Shown in pieces: positions 46,523 to 57,134 of a stretch of DNA of 64,000 nt; position 1 is the stretch's first letter; each line of letters begins with the position of its first letter. Position numbers and translations under genes: made by a program. The DNA comes from Rhizobium sp. 32-5/1 (lineage in GTDB: Bacteria > Pseudomonadota > Alphaproteobacteria > Rhizobiales > Rhizobiaceae). The notes beneath the pieces are model-generated. The model was not told the DNA's origin, ran no database searches, and saw nothing but the letters and a program-made list of their open reading frames with translations. The stretch lies in contig NZ_CP120638.1 of assembly GCF_029537235.1 (NCBI RefSeq), positions 1,364,001-1,428,000 of the forward strand. Direction: 5' to 3'.

Positions 46523-48215
46523 TCAGGCGGCCCGCTCGGCCGCCCACTTGCGAAGGATCTTCGCGGTGCGCTCTTCGCTGATTTCCACCATGCGTGCCAG
46601 GCGCCGCTCTGGGCCTTCCTTGACGCGGCGATTGAAACCACCGTCGCTTTCGCTGTCGTCGCCCAGGCTGAGCAAGTCGTCCGTACTGTCGAAACCAAAA
46701 TCTGAACCAAATCCTTCCATAAGGGCGCCACCGGCGGCGCCTGGAGATGGGGAGAAGTCCGGCAGTTCGAGGCCAGCGCCATCAGCATCTGCCAGTGCGG
46801 TGCTACCGCCACCTAGACCGACCGAACGTGCCAGCGGCCGCAGACCCATCCAAACCACCAGGAAAGCCACTACGACGAAGGCAAGCGCGTTGATGATCCC
46901 GCCGACATTGCGGGTGAGCGTTTCCATTATGCCCGGTCCGGCAATCGCCTCGTTGAGCAGTTCGGTGTTGACGAAATCCATGGCTGTCAGGGTGATCACG
47001 TCACCGCGCGCCGGGTCGAGACCGACGGCGGACGCCACGATTTTCTGCATTTCGGCAATATAGGCGTCGATTTTTGCCTGGTCTGCATTTTCGCCGACCA
47101 TGGCTGCGACACGACCCCGATTGACGACGACGGCGACCGAAAGCTTTTCAACCGTATAGCTGCTTTTCACAGTTGCGACAGTTTTCGAATTGATCTCGTA
47201 GTTAGTCTGCTCTTCCTTTTTCTCGGTCTGGTCGTTCGACTGAGGACCGCCGGTCCCGCCGGTCGGCGCCGCCTGCGGCACGTTCTGCTGAACGGTCGCG
47301 GCATTGTCTGCTTGTTGCTGACTCGATTTCTGCTCTTCCTTTGTCACACGGGTCGAGCGTTCGACACGCGATTCCGGATCGAACACTGTTTCCTGGATCT
47401 GCTGCGTGTCGGTGTTCAGCTTTGCCGTGACGCTTGACCGGAAGTTGTCCATGCCGAGGAACGGGGCAAGCGCCTTGTCGATATTGCTTTCGATTTCCTT
47501 CTGGACGTTCTGGATAATGCTGAGCGACTGGTTCATCGCGCTGTTGGAAGGGTCGTCGCCGGAGGCCAGAAGCTGGCCGGACGAGATCGAGGATCGTCAC
47601 GTCGTCGACGCTGAGGCCAGGCACCGAGGAAGCCACCAGATGACGGATCGAGGCAGCGGCGTTGCGGCCGACACTGGCGCTCGCACGGATCATCACGGAC
47701 GCCGTCGGGGTCTGCTCAGCCTTGCGAAAGCTGCCGCGGTCCGCCATGACGATGTGGACCCGGGCAGCCTGTATGCCGGAAATCTGTTGGATGGTTCGGC
47801 CGATTTCGCCTTCAAGCGCCCGAACGCGCGTCACCTCCTGCATGAAGGAGGTCAAACCGAGCGAACCGACATTGTCAAAGAGTTCGTATCCCGCGTTGGC
47901 GGAGTTTGGAAGGCCGCGCTCGGCCAGATAAAGTCTGGCCTTGCCGGTCATGCCGACGGGGACCTGCAGGCTGCTGCCATCGGAGCCGACATCAAAATCG
48001 ATATTGGCCTCCGCCAGCGCCACGCTGATCTGGTTGAGATCGCCGCTTTCAAGGCCGACGTAGAGGGTTTCGTAGGCGGGTTTGTTGACATAGATGCCGG
48101 CGCCGAGAACGATGCCGACCGCGATGACCCCGGCAGAAATGAGGGCAATGAGCTTGCCCTGCCCGAGACTGGTCAAATTTTTCATGACCGTCGAAAGTTG
48201 ATCCAACAGATTCAT
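46523..48215 (-). CDS. fliF: MS-ring protein FliF (frameshifted)
   Basis: The N-terminal half (first helix LIALISAGVIAVGIVLGAGI, then the ring-building domain with YELFDNVGSLGLTSFMQEVT and GIQAARVHIVMADRGSF) lies in one frame. The C-terminal half (NNRGRVAAM-type strand, second helix GGIINALAFVVVAFLVVWMG, FliG-binding tail) lies in another. The break is near 47584-47590 within the sequence coding ILD/SSGQLLASGDD. One extra base, or two missing, explains it. Corrected length is about 563 residues. FliF forms the membrane ring on which the whole flagellum is built. It follows cheT after 304 bp. Confidence 0.92.
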
Positions 48216-48519
48216 TCTGTTTCCGCACCCAGTGGCGCATATTTCGACCGAGTAACATCACTCGAGCGAACAATCATGCGCAGATCCAAACATTCGGGCT
48301 TGCTGGATGATGATTTGGCGCAGTCGGCCTAATGCAAATCACGCGCAAATCTACCAGCCCCGATTGGGACACTAGAAGACGAAACTTGCGCGAACTTGTC
48401 TTGGAAGGCGGTTTTCAACGGCGGTGCAAAACGCAGAGGATTGGCATGTGGAGAACGAGAAGCCGCTCTGCCAAGGCGAGGAAGCAGAAAGCCCGCCCTC
48501 ACCGAGAATATGATATGTT
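48216..48519. other. 304-bp gap between cheT and fliF
   Basis: No gene seen. It may hold a separate promoter for fliF. I find neither a TTAA-N7-TTAA site nor the flagellin 9-mer. Confidence 0.5.
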
Positions 48520-48912
48520 CTAAAATGCCTCGAAGTCGCCGGCCGCTTCGGTGAGCGGCTGTGAATGACCATGGCGAAGCATGCCATTGCCAAGCGACTT
48601 CTGCATGTCTGCTAGCTTCACCAGGTTGAGGGCTGTTGTAACGTCGATCATCCAAGACTGCGGTATCGCCGCGGTCACCGTGTCGATAAATTCAGCCAGG
48701 CCACGTGTCTTCTGGACGGCGAGATCAATGCCCTGCAGTAGTTTCATACGATCGGCACTCTCCAGGAGCGCCTCACCATGGACTTCGCTCAGCATCGGCT
48801 CGATCCGCTCGATCAGATAGGCCACGTCATAGAGTTCCGAAACGATGCGCATCATCACTTCCGGAAGCGCTTCGTCAACGTGAGGCATGTGGCTCTTAAG
48901 TTCGGTCTGCAT
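48520..48912 (-). CDS. cheT: Chemotaxis protein CheT (CheZ-like phosphatase candidate)
   Basis: 130 residues, nearly all helical (VMMRIVSELYDVAYLIERIE, LALLESADRMK-type helix, TALNLVKLADMQKSL). Residues about 63-67 read DLAVQ, the DxxxQ motif that in CheZ removes the phosphate from CheY. CheT of Sinorhizobium, last gene of the che operon, is reported to act in signal termination and adaptation. The position after cheD and the size fit. Confidence 0.8.
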   Translation of the reverse strand: MQTELKSHMPHVDEALPEVMMRIVSELYDVAYLIERIEPMLSEVHGEALLESADRMKLLQGIDLAVQKTRGLAEFIDTVTAAIPQSWMIDVTTALNLVKLADMQKSLGNGMLRHGHSQPLTEAAGDFEAF

Positions 48913-49031
48913 TACTCTTCCTCACGCTGATAACAAATTCCGTCCGGATCTTTCCGCTTCGGACGACCTGCATTCGAACCTTGCCGATCCTTCCGGCCGA
49001 TGCGCCGCGCAAGCGCGCAGCACCACCGGAC

Positions 49032-49586
49032 CTAGAAGAATTCGATCGTATTTTCGACGGGTCTCGATACAGGAGCCGGACGCTGCTCGAGGGCAACCGT
49101 CTTCTGTGTTTCGACACCGGTCAGCGCATACTGGCGCGCCCGACCGCTGAGCGGCCAGTATTCCAGCTTGCGTCCGTGCTCTCCGCCGGTGCTTTCACCG
49201 ACGATCTGAATGCCTTCGTCCATCAGGAACTGCCGGGCAAACAGAGCGTTCTGCTCGCCAACATTGGAAAACCGCGCAATCGTTTTGGCACCGCCGAAAA
49301 TCTTGGCTTCCAACCTTTCACGACGCGCTCCCTTTTTCAGCAGCCCGTTGATCAGCAATTCCATCAGGTGAACGCCGTAGCGCGTTGCATCCCCGCCGGA
49401 GGCCATCGCTTCGGCCGAACCCGGCAGAAGAAAGTGGTTCATGCCCCCGACACCCGCGACCGGATCGCGCATGCACGCGGACACGCAGGAGCCCAAGATG
49501 GTCGAGAGCACCACATCCGGATCACTGACCACCTTGAATTCACCCTGAATGACGTGCAGGCGTTTGACCGCGGCCTCTTGGATCAT
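49032..49586 (-). CDS. cheD: Chemoreceptor glutamine deamidase CheD
   Basis: 184 residues. The Cys-His pair typical of CheD is visible: [20 protein letters not shown] with GMNHFLLPG. Further on, [20 protein letters not shown] is also typical. CheD deamidates receptor glutamines. The start overlaps the cheY2 stop (ATGA). Confidence 0.95.
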   Translation of the reverse strand: MIQEAAVKRLHVIQGEFKVVSDPDVVLSTILGSCVSACMRDPVAGVGGMNHFLLPGSAEAMASGGDATRYGVHLMELLINGLLKKGARRERLEAKIFGGAKTIARFSNVGEQNALFARQFLMDEGIQIVGESTGGEHGRKLEYWPLSGRARQYALTGVETQKTVALEQRPAPVSRPVENTIEFF

Positions 49587-49971
49587 TTCAGCGCCCCAAA
49601 CACAGCCTCGATCGCTGCCTTCATCTTCTCGATGGTGAACGGCTTGGCGAGCACGTTGTTCGCACCGAGTGCCGCTGCCTTGGTCACCAGTGCACGGTCA
49701 CCTTGCGCTGTCAGCATGATGAATGCGGCTTTCTTGGTGGCAGGGTTTCCGCGAACGGCGGCCAGGAGGCCGAGCCCGTCCATCTTCGGCATGTTGAAAT
49801 CGGAGATCACCAGGTGATGCGGCTGGGCGGCCATGATCTTGGCCCCTGTTCGCCGTCGCCGGCAACCGTGATCTGCTTGAAACCGAGCTGCTGCAAGGCA
49901 TCGCCCAAAAGCAGGCGGCTCGTTACCTGATCATCGACGATCAGAACCTTGATTTTTTCCGCTAGGGACAT
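49583..49971 (-). CDS. cheY2: Chemotaxis response regulator CheY2 (frameshifted)
   Basis: The N-terminal part [20 protein letters not shown] and the C-terminal part [20 protein letters not shown] (phospho-Asp in ISDFNMP), with the late lysine in VLAKPFT, are in two frames. The break is in the C run 49843-49846; one more base restores [16 protein letters not shown]. Corrected length is 129 residues. In Sinorhizobium CheY2 is the regulator that binds the motor and slows it. It lies between cheB and cheD with no gap to cheB. Confidence 0.92.
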
Positions 49972-51030
49972 TTATTCGCTTCCTTCTCTTCGGGCGGCGG
50001 CGCTTTTCAATACTTCTTCCCCGATTGAGTTGAGGGGTAGTTGTGTTTCGACGGCGCCCAGTTCATGGGCGACCCTCGGCATTCCATACACCACGCAGGT
50101 TTTTTCATTCTGACCGAATGTTCGAGCGCCCGCGTGGCGCATTTTCAGAAGACCGGATGCGCCGTCACGGCCCATTCCGGTCAGGATCACACCGATCGCA
50201 TTGCGACCGGCGAGCTCGGCAACCGAGTCAAACAGGACATCGACCGAAGGCCGGTGCCCGTTGACGGGTTCACGGTCCAGCAGACGGCAGGACGGTGATG
50301 TTGGATTGACGACCTGCAGGTGGCGTTCGCCACCGGGCGCCAGATAAACCTTGCCGATCTCCAGCCGCGCGCCATCAGTCGCCTCCTGCACAGTGGGTGC
50401 GCAAAGACGATTGAGGCGTTCCGCAAAGCTCTTGGTGAACGTGTGCGGCATGTGCTGCGTGATCACCGTCGGCGGGCAGTTGGCCGGGAATTTCTGCAGG
50501 ACGGCGATCAGCGCCTCGACGCCCCCGGTGGAGGCTCCAATCGCGATGATCTTGCGGCCGGCACGATAGTCCACCGCAGCATTGGCATTAGCAGGACTAG
50601 GCGCTGCCACCTTGTTGCCGGTTATGATAAATTTGCGCTGCGAGCGTGCGGCGGCCTTCACCTTGTCAGCGAGATCGCTGAACGGACGCAGGTCGCCCGG
50701 CAGGGGTTTGCCGACGCAGTCGAATGCTCCGATTTCGAGCGCCGAGATCGTCGCCTCGGCGCCTTTGTGCGTCAGGGTCGACACCATGATGACCGGCATC
50801 GGCCGAAGCCGCATGATCTTGTCCAGGAATTCCAGACCGTTCATGTTAGGCATCTCGATATCGAGCGTGACGACGTCCGGGTCCAGTTCCTTGATCGCCT
50901 GGCGCGCCTGCATGGCGTCGGCAGCCTGGCCGACGACATTGACGTCCGGATCGGCATTCAGGATCGCCGTGATCAGGCCGCGCATGGTGGCCGAGTCATC
51001 AACGACGAGAACGCGTGCTGGTATGGTCAT
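49972..51030 (-). CDS. cheB: Receptor methylesterase CheB
   Basis: 352 residues. Receiver domain: [13 protein letters not shown], phospho-Asp in [13 protein letters not shown]. Methylesterase domain: catalytic Ser in [13 protein letters not shown], His in [13 protein letters not shown], Asp in [14 protein letters not shown]. It removes methyl groups added by CheR, giving adaptation. It overlaps the end of cheR by 4 bp. Confidence 0.96.
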   Translation of the reverse strand: MTIPARVLVVDDSATMRGLITAILNADPDVNVVGQAADAMQARQAIKELDPDVVTLDIEMPNMNGLEFLDKIMRLRPMPVIMVSTLTHKGAEATISALEIGAFDCVGKPLPGDLRPFSDLADKVKAAARSQRKFIITGNKVAAPSPANANAAVDYRAGRKIIAIGASTGGVEALIAVLQKFPANCPPTVITQHMPHTFTKSFAERLNRLCAPTVQEATDGARLEIGKVYLAPGGERHLQVVNPTSPSCRLLDREPVNGHRPSVDVLFDSVAELAGRNAIGVILTGMGRDGASGLLKMRHAGARTFGQNEKTCVVYGMPRVAHELGAVETQLPLNSIGEEVLKSAAARREGSE

Positions 51031-51932
51031 GAGCGCCCTCCTTGGGGTTTGCCGTTCAGGCGGTAAGTGGTGATTCCAATATTGTCGAAGACCGACTTCG
51101 CATCGCCCGAAACGCGCTCAGAATGGCCGATATAAAGATGCCCCTTGGGATTCAGCATGCCGGCAAAACGCGACCATATTTTCATCTGCGTCGGCTCGTC
51201 GAAGTAGATGACGACGTTGCGGCAGAAGATGACGTCGAACTGCCCCTTGAACGGCCATTGCGCCATCAGGTTGAGTTCGTTGAAGGTGATTAGCCGCTTA
51301 ACCCGGTCATCGACCTGCCATTTCTGACGTCCATTGGCGTCGACCTCTGAGAACCATTGCTTTCGCATGGCAGGACTGACGGTTTCGAGCGCGGTCGCGT
51401 CGTAAGCGCCAGCCTTCGCAAGCGCTAGAATCTTTGGGTCGATGTCGGTTGCCAGAATGCGAAAATCGAGATCTGCGACATTCGGCATCATCGACAGAAC
51501 GGTTAGCGCAATCGAATACGGTTCCTGACCATCCGAGCAGGCGGCAGACCAGATGCGCACGCGTCCACCGCTTTTAGCACGGGCCAGAAGCTCTGGCAGC
51601 ACATCCGATTTCAGATGCTCGAAGTGGTGATTTTCTCGAAAGAACCGCGTGAAATTGGTTGTCAGATGCGAGAGCATATCCCGGCGTGCCGCAGCGCCTG
51701 CCGGCGATGAGACCAGCGAACAATATTCCTTGAAGCCCTTCAGGCCGAGGGTGCGGATATGCTTTGAAAGGCGCGAGTAGACGAGCGAGGCCTTGGACTC
51801 ATTCAGATAAATGCCTGCGTCCGCATATATCATTGCAGCAACCTCGGCGAGGTCACGACGAGTCAGCGGATATTCGCCGCTCGCCAGACATTCGTCCGGG
51901 TTCAGTTTGCTGTCAAAGGCTGGCATGCTCAT
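51027..51932 (-). CDS. cheR: Receptor methyltransferase CheR
   Basis: 301 residues. N-terminal helical domain ([20 protein letters not shown]), then the SAM-binding domain: [55 protein letters not shown] and LYIGHSERV. It methylates receptor glutamates. Overlaps cheW and cheB by 4 bp each. Confidence 0.96.
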   Translation of the reverse strand: MSMPAFDSKLNPDECLASGEYPLTRRDLAEVAAMIYADAGIYLNESKASLVYSRLSKHIRTLGLKGFKEYCSLVSSPAGAAARRDMLSHLTTNFTRFFRENHHFEHLKSDVLPELLARAKSGGRVRIWSAACSDGQEPYSIALTVLSMMPNVADLDFRILATDIDPKILALAKAGAYDATALETVSPAMRKQWFSEVDANGRQKWQVDDRVKRLITFNELNLMAQWPFKGQFDVIFCRNVVIYFDEPTQMKIWSRFAGMLNPKGHLYIGHSERVSGDAKSVFDNIGITTYRLNGKPQGGRS

Positions 51933-52396
51933 GCGGCTTCACTTTCGGAATGAGGAAAGACAGCTTCCAGTTCGATCAGGCAGATCATCCGCCCTTCTAT
52001 CGCCAGGATGCCACGTGCAAAGGTTCTTTCGAATTCCGACGACATGTCCGGTGTCGGCTGAATGTGTTCGTCGTTAATCGTCAATATATCGGACACGGCC
52101 TCGACCAGCAGCCCGACGATCCTGTTCTTGACCTGCGCAACAATGATGACATGCCGCACTGTCGGTTCTGCCGGTTTCAAGCCGAGACGAGCCGACATGT
52201 CGATGATTGGCAACACCGCGCCACGAAGATTGAGCACGCCCAGCACATAGGACGGTGCGTGCGGCATCGGCGTGACCGGCGTCCAGCCTCGGATTTCACG
52301 AACAGACATGACGTTGACGCAGAATTCCTGGTCACCGATGCGGAAAGCAATCAGCTCCCGGCCGCCATGAGTCAGATTTTGTGCGAGATACGTCAT
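51929..52396 (-). CDS. cheW: Chemotaxis coupling protein CheW
   Basis: 155 residues. CheW fold with LIAFRIGDQEFCVNVMSVRE at the start and VLGVLNLRGAVLPIIDMSAR, the signature loop, near 55. It links receptors to CheA. It follows cheA by 6 bp. Confidence 0.96.
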   Translation of the reverse strand: MTYLAQNLTHGGRELIAFRIGDQEFCVNVMSVREIRGWTPVTPMPHAPSYVLGVLNLRGAVLPIIDMSARLGLKPAEPTVRHVIIVAQVKNRIVGLLVEAVSDILTINDEHIQPTPDMSSEFERTFARGILAIEGRMICLIELEAVFPHSESEAA

Positions 52397-52402
52397 CGTC
52401 TT

Positions 52403-54700
52403 TTATCCAGCCGCGGCAAGCGACGCTTCGAGTTGCAGGGACTGGCCGCGAGACGCCGAGACGACGGAATCTACGTCCAGGATGAGAGCGACACGGCCAT
52501 CACCGAGAATGGTGGCGGCAGCGATGCCGGGCACGTGGGTATAGTTCGCTTCCAGGCTCTTGATGACGACCTGGCGTTGCCCCTGGATGGCATCGACCAT
52601 CAGGGCGCGCTGGCCGCCGCCTTCGGATTCCACCAGAAGAGCCACACCTTCGACCGGATTTGCCTGTGTCGAGCGGAAGTTGAGGATCCGGCCGACATCA
52701 ACAAGCGGGCAGAAGGAATTGCGGATCGAGATCAGGCGCTGGGTCGCGCCGAACGAATGGATCGCCGCGGCTTCAGGCTGCAGGGTCTCGACGATCGCGG
52801 TCAACGGCACCACCAGTGTCTGACCGGCAACGGTCACGACCATGCCGTCGAGGACAGCCAGCGTCAGCGGCAGGCTCATCGTGAAGGTCGATCCGTGGCC
52901 CGGCTTCGACGAAATGTTGATGCGACCGCCGAGTGCCTGGATGGAGCGTTTGACGACATCCATGCCGACACCGCGTCCGGAAAGGTCGGAAACCTTGTCG
53001 GCTGTGGAGAAGCCTGCGTGGAAAATCAGGTTGTCGATTTCCTCGTCCGAAAGATTGGCGTCTGCCGTGATCAGGTCGTTGTCGATGGCCTTCTGGCGCA
53101 CCTTTTCGCGATTGATGCCAGCTCCGTCGTCAGAGAGTTCGATGACGATACGGCCGGACCGGTGCTTTGCGGTGAGCTTGACCGTGCCTTCGGCGCTCTT
53201 GCCGGCGGCAAGGCGTTTTTCGGGCGTTTCAAGGCCGTGATCGACCGCGTTGCGGATCATGTGCGTCAGCGGCTCGGCCAGTTTGTCGATGACCGTCTTG
53301 TCGACTTCAGTGTTTTCACCCTCGGTAACGAGGCGAACCGATTTGCCGGTGATGTCCGCGATTTCGCGGACGGTACGGGCCATGCGCTGGAACACCGGCT
53401 TGACCGGCTGCGCACGGATCGCCATGACCGAATCCTGGATTTCCCGGGTCAGTTGCTGCAGTTCTTCCAGGCCCATATTGATGGACGAGGTACCGTTGGC
53501 GTCGTTCTCGATGACGCTCTGCGAGAGCATCGCCTGGTTGATCACAAGCTCGCCGACGAGGTTGATCAGCCGATCGACGCGATCGAGATCGACACGGATC
53601 GTCGGTGCGGCAGCCGAAGAGGCTTGCTGGGCATTGTTTTGGGCGGCAGCGGCAGCAGCGCCCTTGTCGCTGGCGGCGGCGCGCGCAGCATTGCCGGCCA
53701 TCTGAACGACATTGTTGGCCGTTTCGGCAGCAGCAATCGCTTCGTCGCGCTGGGCGACGAGATTTTCTTCCTCTTCCGTCACGCCGAGAGGAGCGTCGGA
53801 TTCAGCATCGAGAGCCGAAAGATCGAAAGGAACCGGCTGCATGGGCAGATCGCTTTCCGCAACCACGCCTTCGCCACCCACTTTCGATACTTCCAGATCG
53901 CAGTCCCACTCCGCAAATTCGAAGACGGAGCGGATCGCGTCCTCGCCCTTGTCGGTTTTCAGCGAAATCTTCCACCAGAAATATGCTGCTTCGGGATCGA
54001 GTTGGTCGAGCGACGGCAGGTCACTCATATCGCAATGAATGCTCATTTCGCCGAGACGCGAAAGGTCGCGCAGGAGAAGCGTCGCTTCGTTGCCCTTGGT
54101 ATAGAGATCCGACTTCGGCTTGAAGATGATGTCGTAGGCTGGCAGTTCGCTGACCTCCGGTTCGTCGCCACCGAAATCATCAAACGAGAACGCCACCGGC
54201 GTAAAGCCCTGATCATTCGCAGCCGGCGCGGCAGCTTCAGCAACAGGCGCTGGTGCAGCCGGCTTTGCCTTCGGCGCGACGGCAGGTGCAGGAGCCGCAG
54301 AAGCTGTCGGCAGCGGCGTACCGTTTGCCAGCGCTTCCAGTTCACGGATCAGCTGTTTTGAGCGAGCCTGATCAACACTGCCGCCGTCACGGGCGACATT
54401 GGTCAGGTCGGCCAAAACGTCCGCCGATTTCAGCATGACCTTCAGGACTTCCTGGTTCGGTTCCAGCTTGTTGGAGCGAACGCAATCAAGTGTGGTCTCA
54501 AACACGTGGGCGAAAGAGACAAGATCATCAAGTCCGAATGCCCCGGCACCGCCTTTGATGGAGTGCACCGCACGGAAAACCGCGTTCACCGTTTCCGGGT
54601 CACGATCACCGTCGTTGAGCCTCAGGAGACCTGATTCCAGCTCGGCGAGTTGTTCCTCGCACTCCTGGAAGAAAATCTCTTTGATTTCGTTCATATCCAT
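52403..54700 (-). CDS. cheA: Chemotaxis histidine kinase CheA
   Basis: 765 residues. P1 with the phospho-His in VFRAVHSIKGGAGAFGLDDL (about His46), an Ala/Pro linker, a P2-like region (about 180-300), and a P3 dimerisation helix pair with INLVGELVINQAMLSQ. P4 ATPase: HMIRNAVDHGLETPEKRLAA and ELSDDGAGINREK, then the GRGVGMDVV box. P5 is the CheW-like end. It phosphorylates CheY1, CheY2 and CheB. CheS is reported to bind CheA and speed loss of phosphate through CheY1. Confidence 0.97.
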   Translation of the reverse strand: MDMNEIKEIFFQECEEQLAELESGLLRLNDGDRDPETVNAVFRAVHSIKGGAGAFGLDDLVSFAHVFETTLDCVRSNKLEPNQEVLKVMLKSADVLADLTNVARDGGSVDQARSKQLIRELEALANGTPLPTASAAPAPAVAPKAKPAAPAPVAEAAAPAANDQGFTPVAFSFDDFGGDEPEVSELPAYDIIFKPKSDLYTKGNEATLLLRDLSRLGEMSIHCDMSDLPSLDQLDPEAAYFWWKISLKTDKGEDAIRSVFEFAEWDCDLEVSKVGGEGVVAESDLPMQPVPFDLSALDAESDAPLGVTEEEENLVAQRDEAIAAAETANNVVQMAGNAARAAASDKGAAAAAAQNNAQQASSAAAPTIRVDLDRVDRLINLVGELVINQAMLSQSVIENDANGTSSINMGLEELQQLTREIQDSVMAIRAQPVKPVFQRMARTVREIADITGKSVRLVTEGENTEVDKTVIDKLAEPLTHMIRNAVDHGLETPEKRLAAGKSAEGTVKLTAKHRSGRIVIELSDDGAGINREKVRQKAIDNDLITADANLSDEEIDNLIFHAGFSTADKVSDLSGRGVGMDVVKRSIQALGGRINISSKPGHGSTFTMSLPLTLAVLDGMVVTVAGQTLVVPLTAIVETLQPEAAAIHSFGATQRLISIRNSFCPLVDVGRILNFRSTQANPVEGVALLVESEGGGQRALMVDAIQGQRQVVIKSLEANYTHVPGIAAATILGDGRVALILDVDSVVSASRGQSLQLEASLAAAG

Positions 54701-54717
54701 TGGGTGAAATCCTGGCG

Positions 54718-55082
54718 TTAAGCTGTTACACGCTCGATTGCATCGATCAGTTTCGTCGGATCAAACGGCTTGACGATCCAGCCTGTCGCACCAGCCTGAC
54801 GGGCGCGGTTCTTCTTTTCAGCATCGCTTTCGGTCGTCAGGACCAGGATCGGGATGGCCCGGAATTTTTCGTTCCGACGCACACCTTCGATAAAGCCGAA
54901 GCCGTCGAGACGGGGCATGTTGATGTCGGTCACGATGACATCCGGATTAGCGTCTTCGAGGACTTCGAGCCCCTCGATGCCATCTTCTGCCTGGATGGTT
55001 TCAAAACCGGCATTGTTGAGCGTGACGAGGAGCATGTTGCGGATCGTGCGGCTGTCATCGACGGTCAAAACTTTTTCTTCAT
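54718..55082 (-). CDS. cheY1: Chemotaxis response regulator CheY1 (frameshifted at start)
   Basis: The product has the receiver fold: VDDSRTIRNML, phospho-Asp in DVIVTDINMPRLDGFGF, Thr in VLTTESD and Lys in WIVKPFDP. The ATG at 55082 gives MKKKVLTVDD only if one base is added to the T run 55072-55076 (plus strand). As given the frame stops after a few codons. Corrected length about 121 residues. In Sinorhizobium CheY1 is a phosphate sink for the CheA-CheY2 pathway. It begins 1 bp after cheS. Confidence 0.92.
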
Positions 55083-55083
55083 T

Positions 55084-55377
55084 TCAAATCTCCTTTGCCA
55101 TCAGGTGATCGATATTGATCCCGATGAGCTGCGTCGTTTTCGTGAAAGCGTCCGACACCTTGGCAAAAGTGAAAGACTGTTTGTCCTCTTCCCATGTCTT
55201 GGCTCCAGCCAGCAGGACCTGCAGGCAGAGCGCGCCCACGCGTTCAACGGCAGAGGCATCGACGACGAGGTTATTGCCGCGCAATGCCGTCAGCTTTCCA
55301 CGCAAGGAACTTGCCTCGTTCAGATCGAGGACCGGCGCGAGACTTAAACTTTTCTGAGCAGCCTTCTTGGTTGCCAT
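55084..55377 (-). CDS. cheS: STAS-domain chemotaxis protein CheS
   Basis: 97 residues, the length reported for Sinorhizobium CheS. STAS-like fold: LAPVLDLNEASSLRGKLTAL, then NNLVVDASAVERVGALCLQV and LLAGAKTWEEDKQSFTFAKV. CheS binds CheA and helps drain phosphate through CheY1. The start at 55377 (MATKKAAQ) was chosen over an in-frame start 12 codons upstream. Second gene of the che operon. Confidence 0.9.
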   Translation of the reverse strand: MATKKAAQKSLSLAPVLDLNEASSLRGKLTALRGNNLVVDASAVERVGALCLQVLLAGAKTWEEDKQSFTFAKVSDAFTKTTQLIGINIDHLMAKEI

Positions 55378-55511
55378 GCCTATCTTCCTTGTCTGCCTGG
55401 GAGTAATTTGCACTGTTGGTTCATGACCGTATCGGCTCGAAAGCAGACAGCGGCGCGCGCCGGCAAGAAGTCGGGCAACGTCTGGATGCTATGTTTGCGG
55501 CGGCTCTGCAT

Positions 55512-57134
55512 CTAGCGCCCCCATCCGGCTAGGCGGGCCTGCAGCCCAAAACCGTCATCGTCCGAGGCAAACGAAATTTCATCCGCATCGGTCCGCGCCG
55601 GGGAAATCGCGACCGGCTGCGTGCGCACCGGCAGGGATGCCGCCGACTGGCGCTGGACGCGGAACTGGCGAATGGTCTGGCCAAGCTCAAGAATGACCGT
55701 CTGTAGATCGCCGCAGTTTCCGTGAGCCTCACTGGCCTGCACCGCGCTGGAGCGGATCTCGGCACCGATCCGACCAACGTCGGTCGTGACCGTCTGAAGG
55801 CCATTGACCTGTTCCGCAGTTTCTTCGGCGATCCCGGAAATCGCGGCATTGATACCGCGGACCTGCTCGACAATGCTTTCGATCGCATCCTGGGTGCGCC
55901 CAACCATTTCCACCCCGGCTTCCACCTGGGATTTGGTCGTGCTCACCAGTTGCTTGATTTCACGTGCTGCGTCGCCGGAACGCTGCGCAAGCGCGCGCAC
56001 TTCCTGGGCAACCACGGCAAAACCACGACCGCTTTCACCGGCGCGCGCCGCCTCGATGCCGGCGTTGAGCGCGAGAAGATTGGTCTGGAAGGCGATCTCA
56101 TCGATGACGCCGATGATTTGGCCGATTTTCTCAGCAGACGTTTCGATATCGGCCATGGCGGAGATTGCCTGGCCGGCCACCTCGCCGCTGCGCTCCACCG
56201 ACTGGCGTGTCGCTGCGGCGGTCTTTTCCGCGTCCCGCGTCTGGACCGCATTGCTGCGGACGCGATCGACGATGGAACCGAGCGTTCGCGCCGTCTCGTC
56301 AAGCGCCGCCGACTGCACCTGCGTCGTTTCCGACAGGTGCTGCGTGCGTGCGCCAAGCCCGGCACTGGAGGTTTCAAGCGTTGTCGTCCGTTCCGTGACC
56401 GAAATCATGCTGCGCTCCAGACCGTCGAGCGCGCCATCGAGCCGGCGGGCGAGGCCCTGGTAGCTTTCGGGAACATCATCAGGCGCGCGGACGGAGAGAT
56501 TGCCTTCGGAAAGCCCCTCGACAACAGCATCGAAAACCGCATTGGCTTCGGCCTCACCGGCCTTGCGCTGCTCGATCAACTGGCGCTGGTGTGCATGGCG
56601 TTGTTCGTTGAAGCGAAGCGAGACTGCGATCTCCGTATCGACGAAAACCGTGCGGACAAGTGCGGAGACGAGGTCCAGCAGTTCACCCTTGCGCGACTTG
56701 CCGAGCGGCAGCATGGACTTCGGCCAGAAATCCTCGATCATGGCGCAGAGCAGCCGCTCCAAAACGACCGCATGGCCGGCGATCTGCCAGCGCGGGTCGA
56801 GCCCCATCTTGCTTTCGGCATCGGACAAAACCTTGACGCGCTCGGCATAAAGGCTGTCGAAGCGGGCATCGGTCAGCACGTTCCAGTGGGAAGACTGCAG
56901 ATCATGAAGACGTTCGATCTGACGGTCGCTGGTAAAATGGCGGGCGGCCTCGGGGAATGTCTGGAGGCGTTGGAAGAGATCACGGAGCGCCAATTCGACC
57001 TGCGGGCCGAGTGCCTGGCGATGCCGGCGAATGACGTCGGTCTGGCCGTCGTCGAGACCAGCAAAGCGCAGACGCTCAAGCAGACTGCCTGCCTGGGCCT
57101 TTCGCGACTGGTCTGTTGACGTATCCTGTCTCAA
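55512..57134 (-). CDS. icpA: Soluble globin-domain chemoreceptor IcpA
   Basis: 540 residues without membrane helices. An N-terminal sensor-globin-like domain (about 15-155: [20 protein letters not shown], then [20 protein letters not shown]) is followed by a linker and the methyl-accepting signalling domain, whose tip reads [20 protein letters not shown] and [20 protein letters not shown]. At the place of the heme-ligating His in globin-coupled sensors there is Glu107. First gene of the che operon, as in Sinorhizobium. The start is TTG 57134 with GGGGAA upstream; an in-frame stop lies about 40 bp further up. Confidence 0.9.
   Translation of the reverse strand: MRQDTSTDQSRKAQAGSLLERLRFAGLDDGQTDVIRRHRQALGPQVELALRDLFQRLQTFPEAARHFTSDRQIERLHDLQSSHWNVLTDARFDSLYAERVKVLSDAESKMGLDPRWQIAGHAVVLERLLCAMIEDFWPKSMLPLGKSRKGELLDLVSALVRTVFVDTEIAVSLRFNEQRHAHQRQLIEQRKAGEAEANAVFDAVVEGLSEGNLSVRAPDDVPESYQGLARRLDGALDGLERSMISVTERTTTLETSSAGLGARTQHLSETTQVQSAALDETARTLGSIVDRVRSNAVQTRDAEKTAAATRQSVERSGEVAGQAISAMADIETSAEKIGQIIGVIDEIAFQTNLLALNAGIEAARAGESGRGFAVVAQEVRALAQRSGDAAREIKQLVSTTKSQVEAGVEMVGRTQDAIESIVEQVRGINAAISGIAEETAEQVNGLQTVTTDVGRIGAEIRSSAVQASEAHGNCGDLQTVILELGQTIRQFRVQRQSAASLPVRTQPVAISPARTDADEISFASDDDGFGLQARLAGWGR

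Noticed and set aside
51764-54361. Plus-strand open frame of 865 codons opposite cheA, cheW and cheR
   Set aside because: It lies antisense to three clear chemotaxis genes, has Arg/Asp/His-rich composition typical of GC-rich antisense frames, and shows no family motif.
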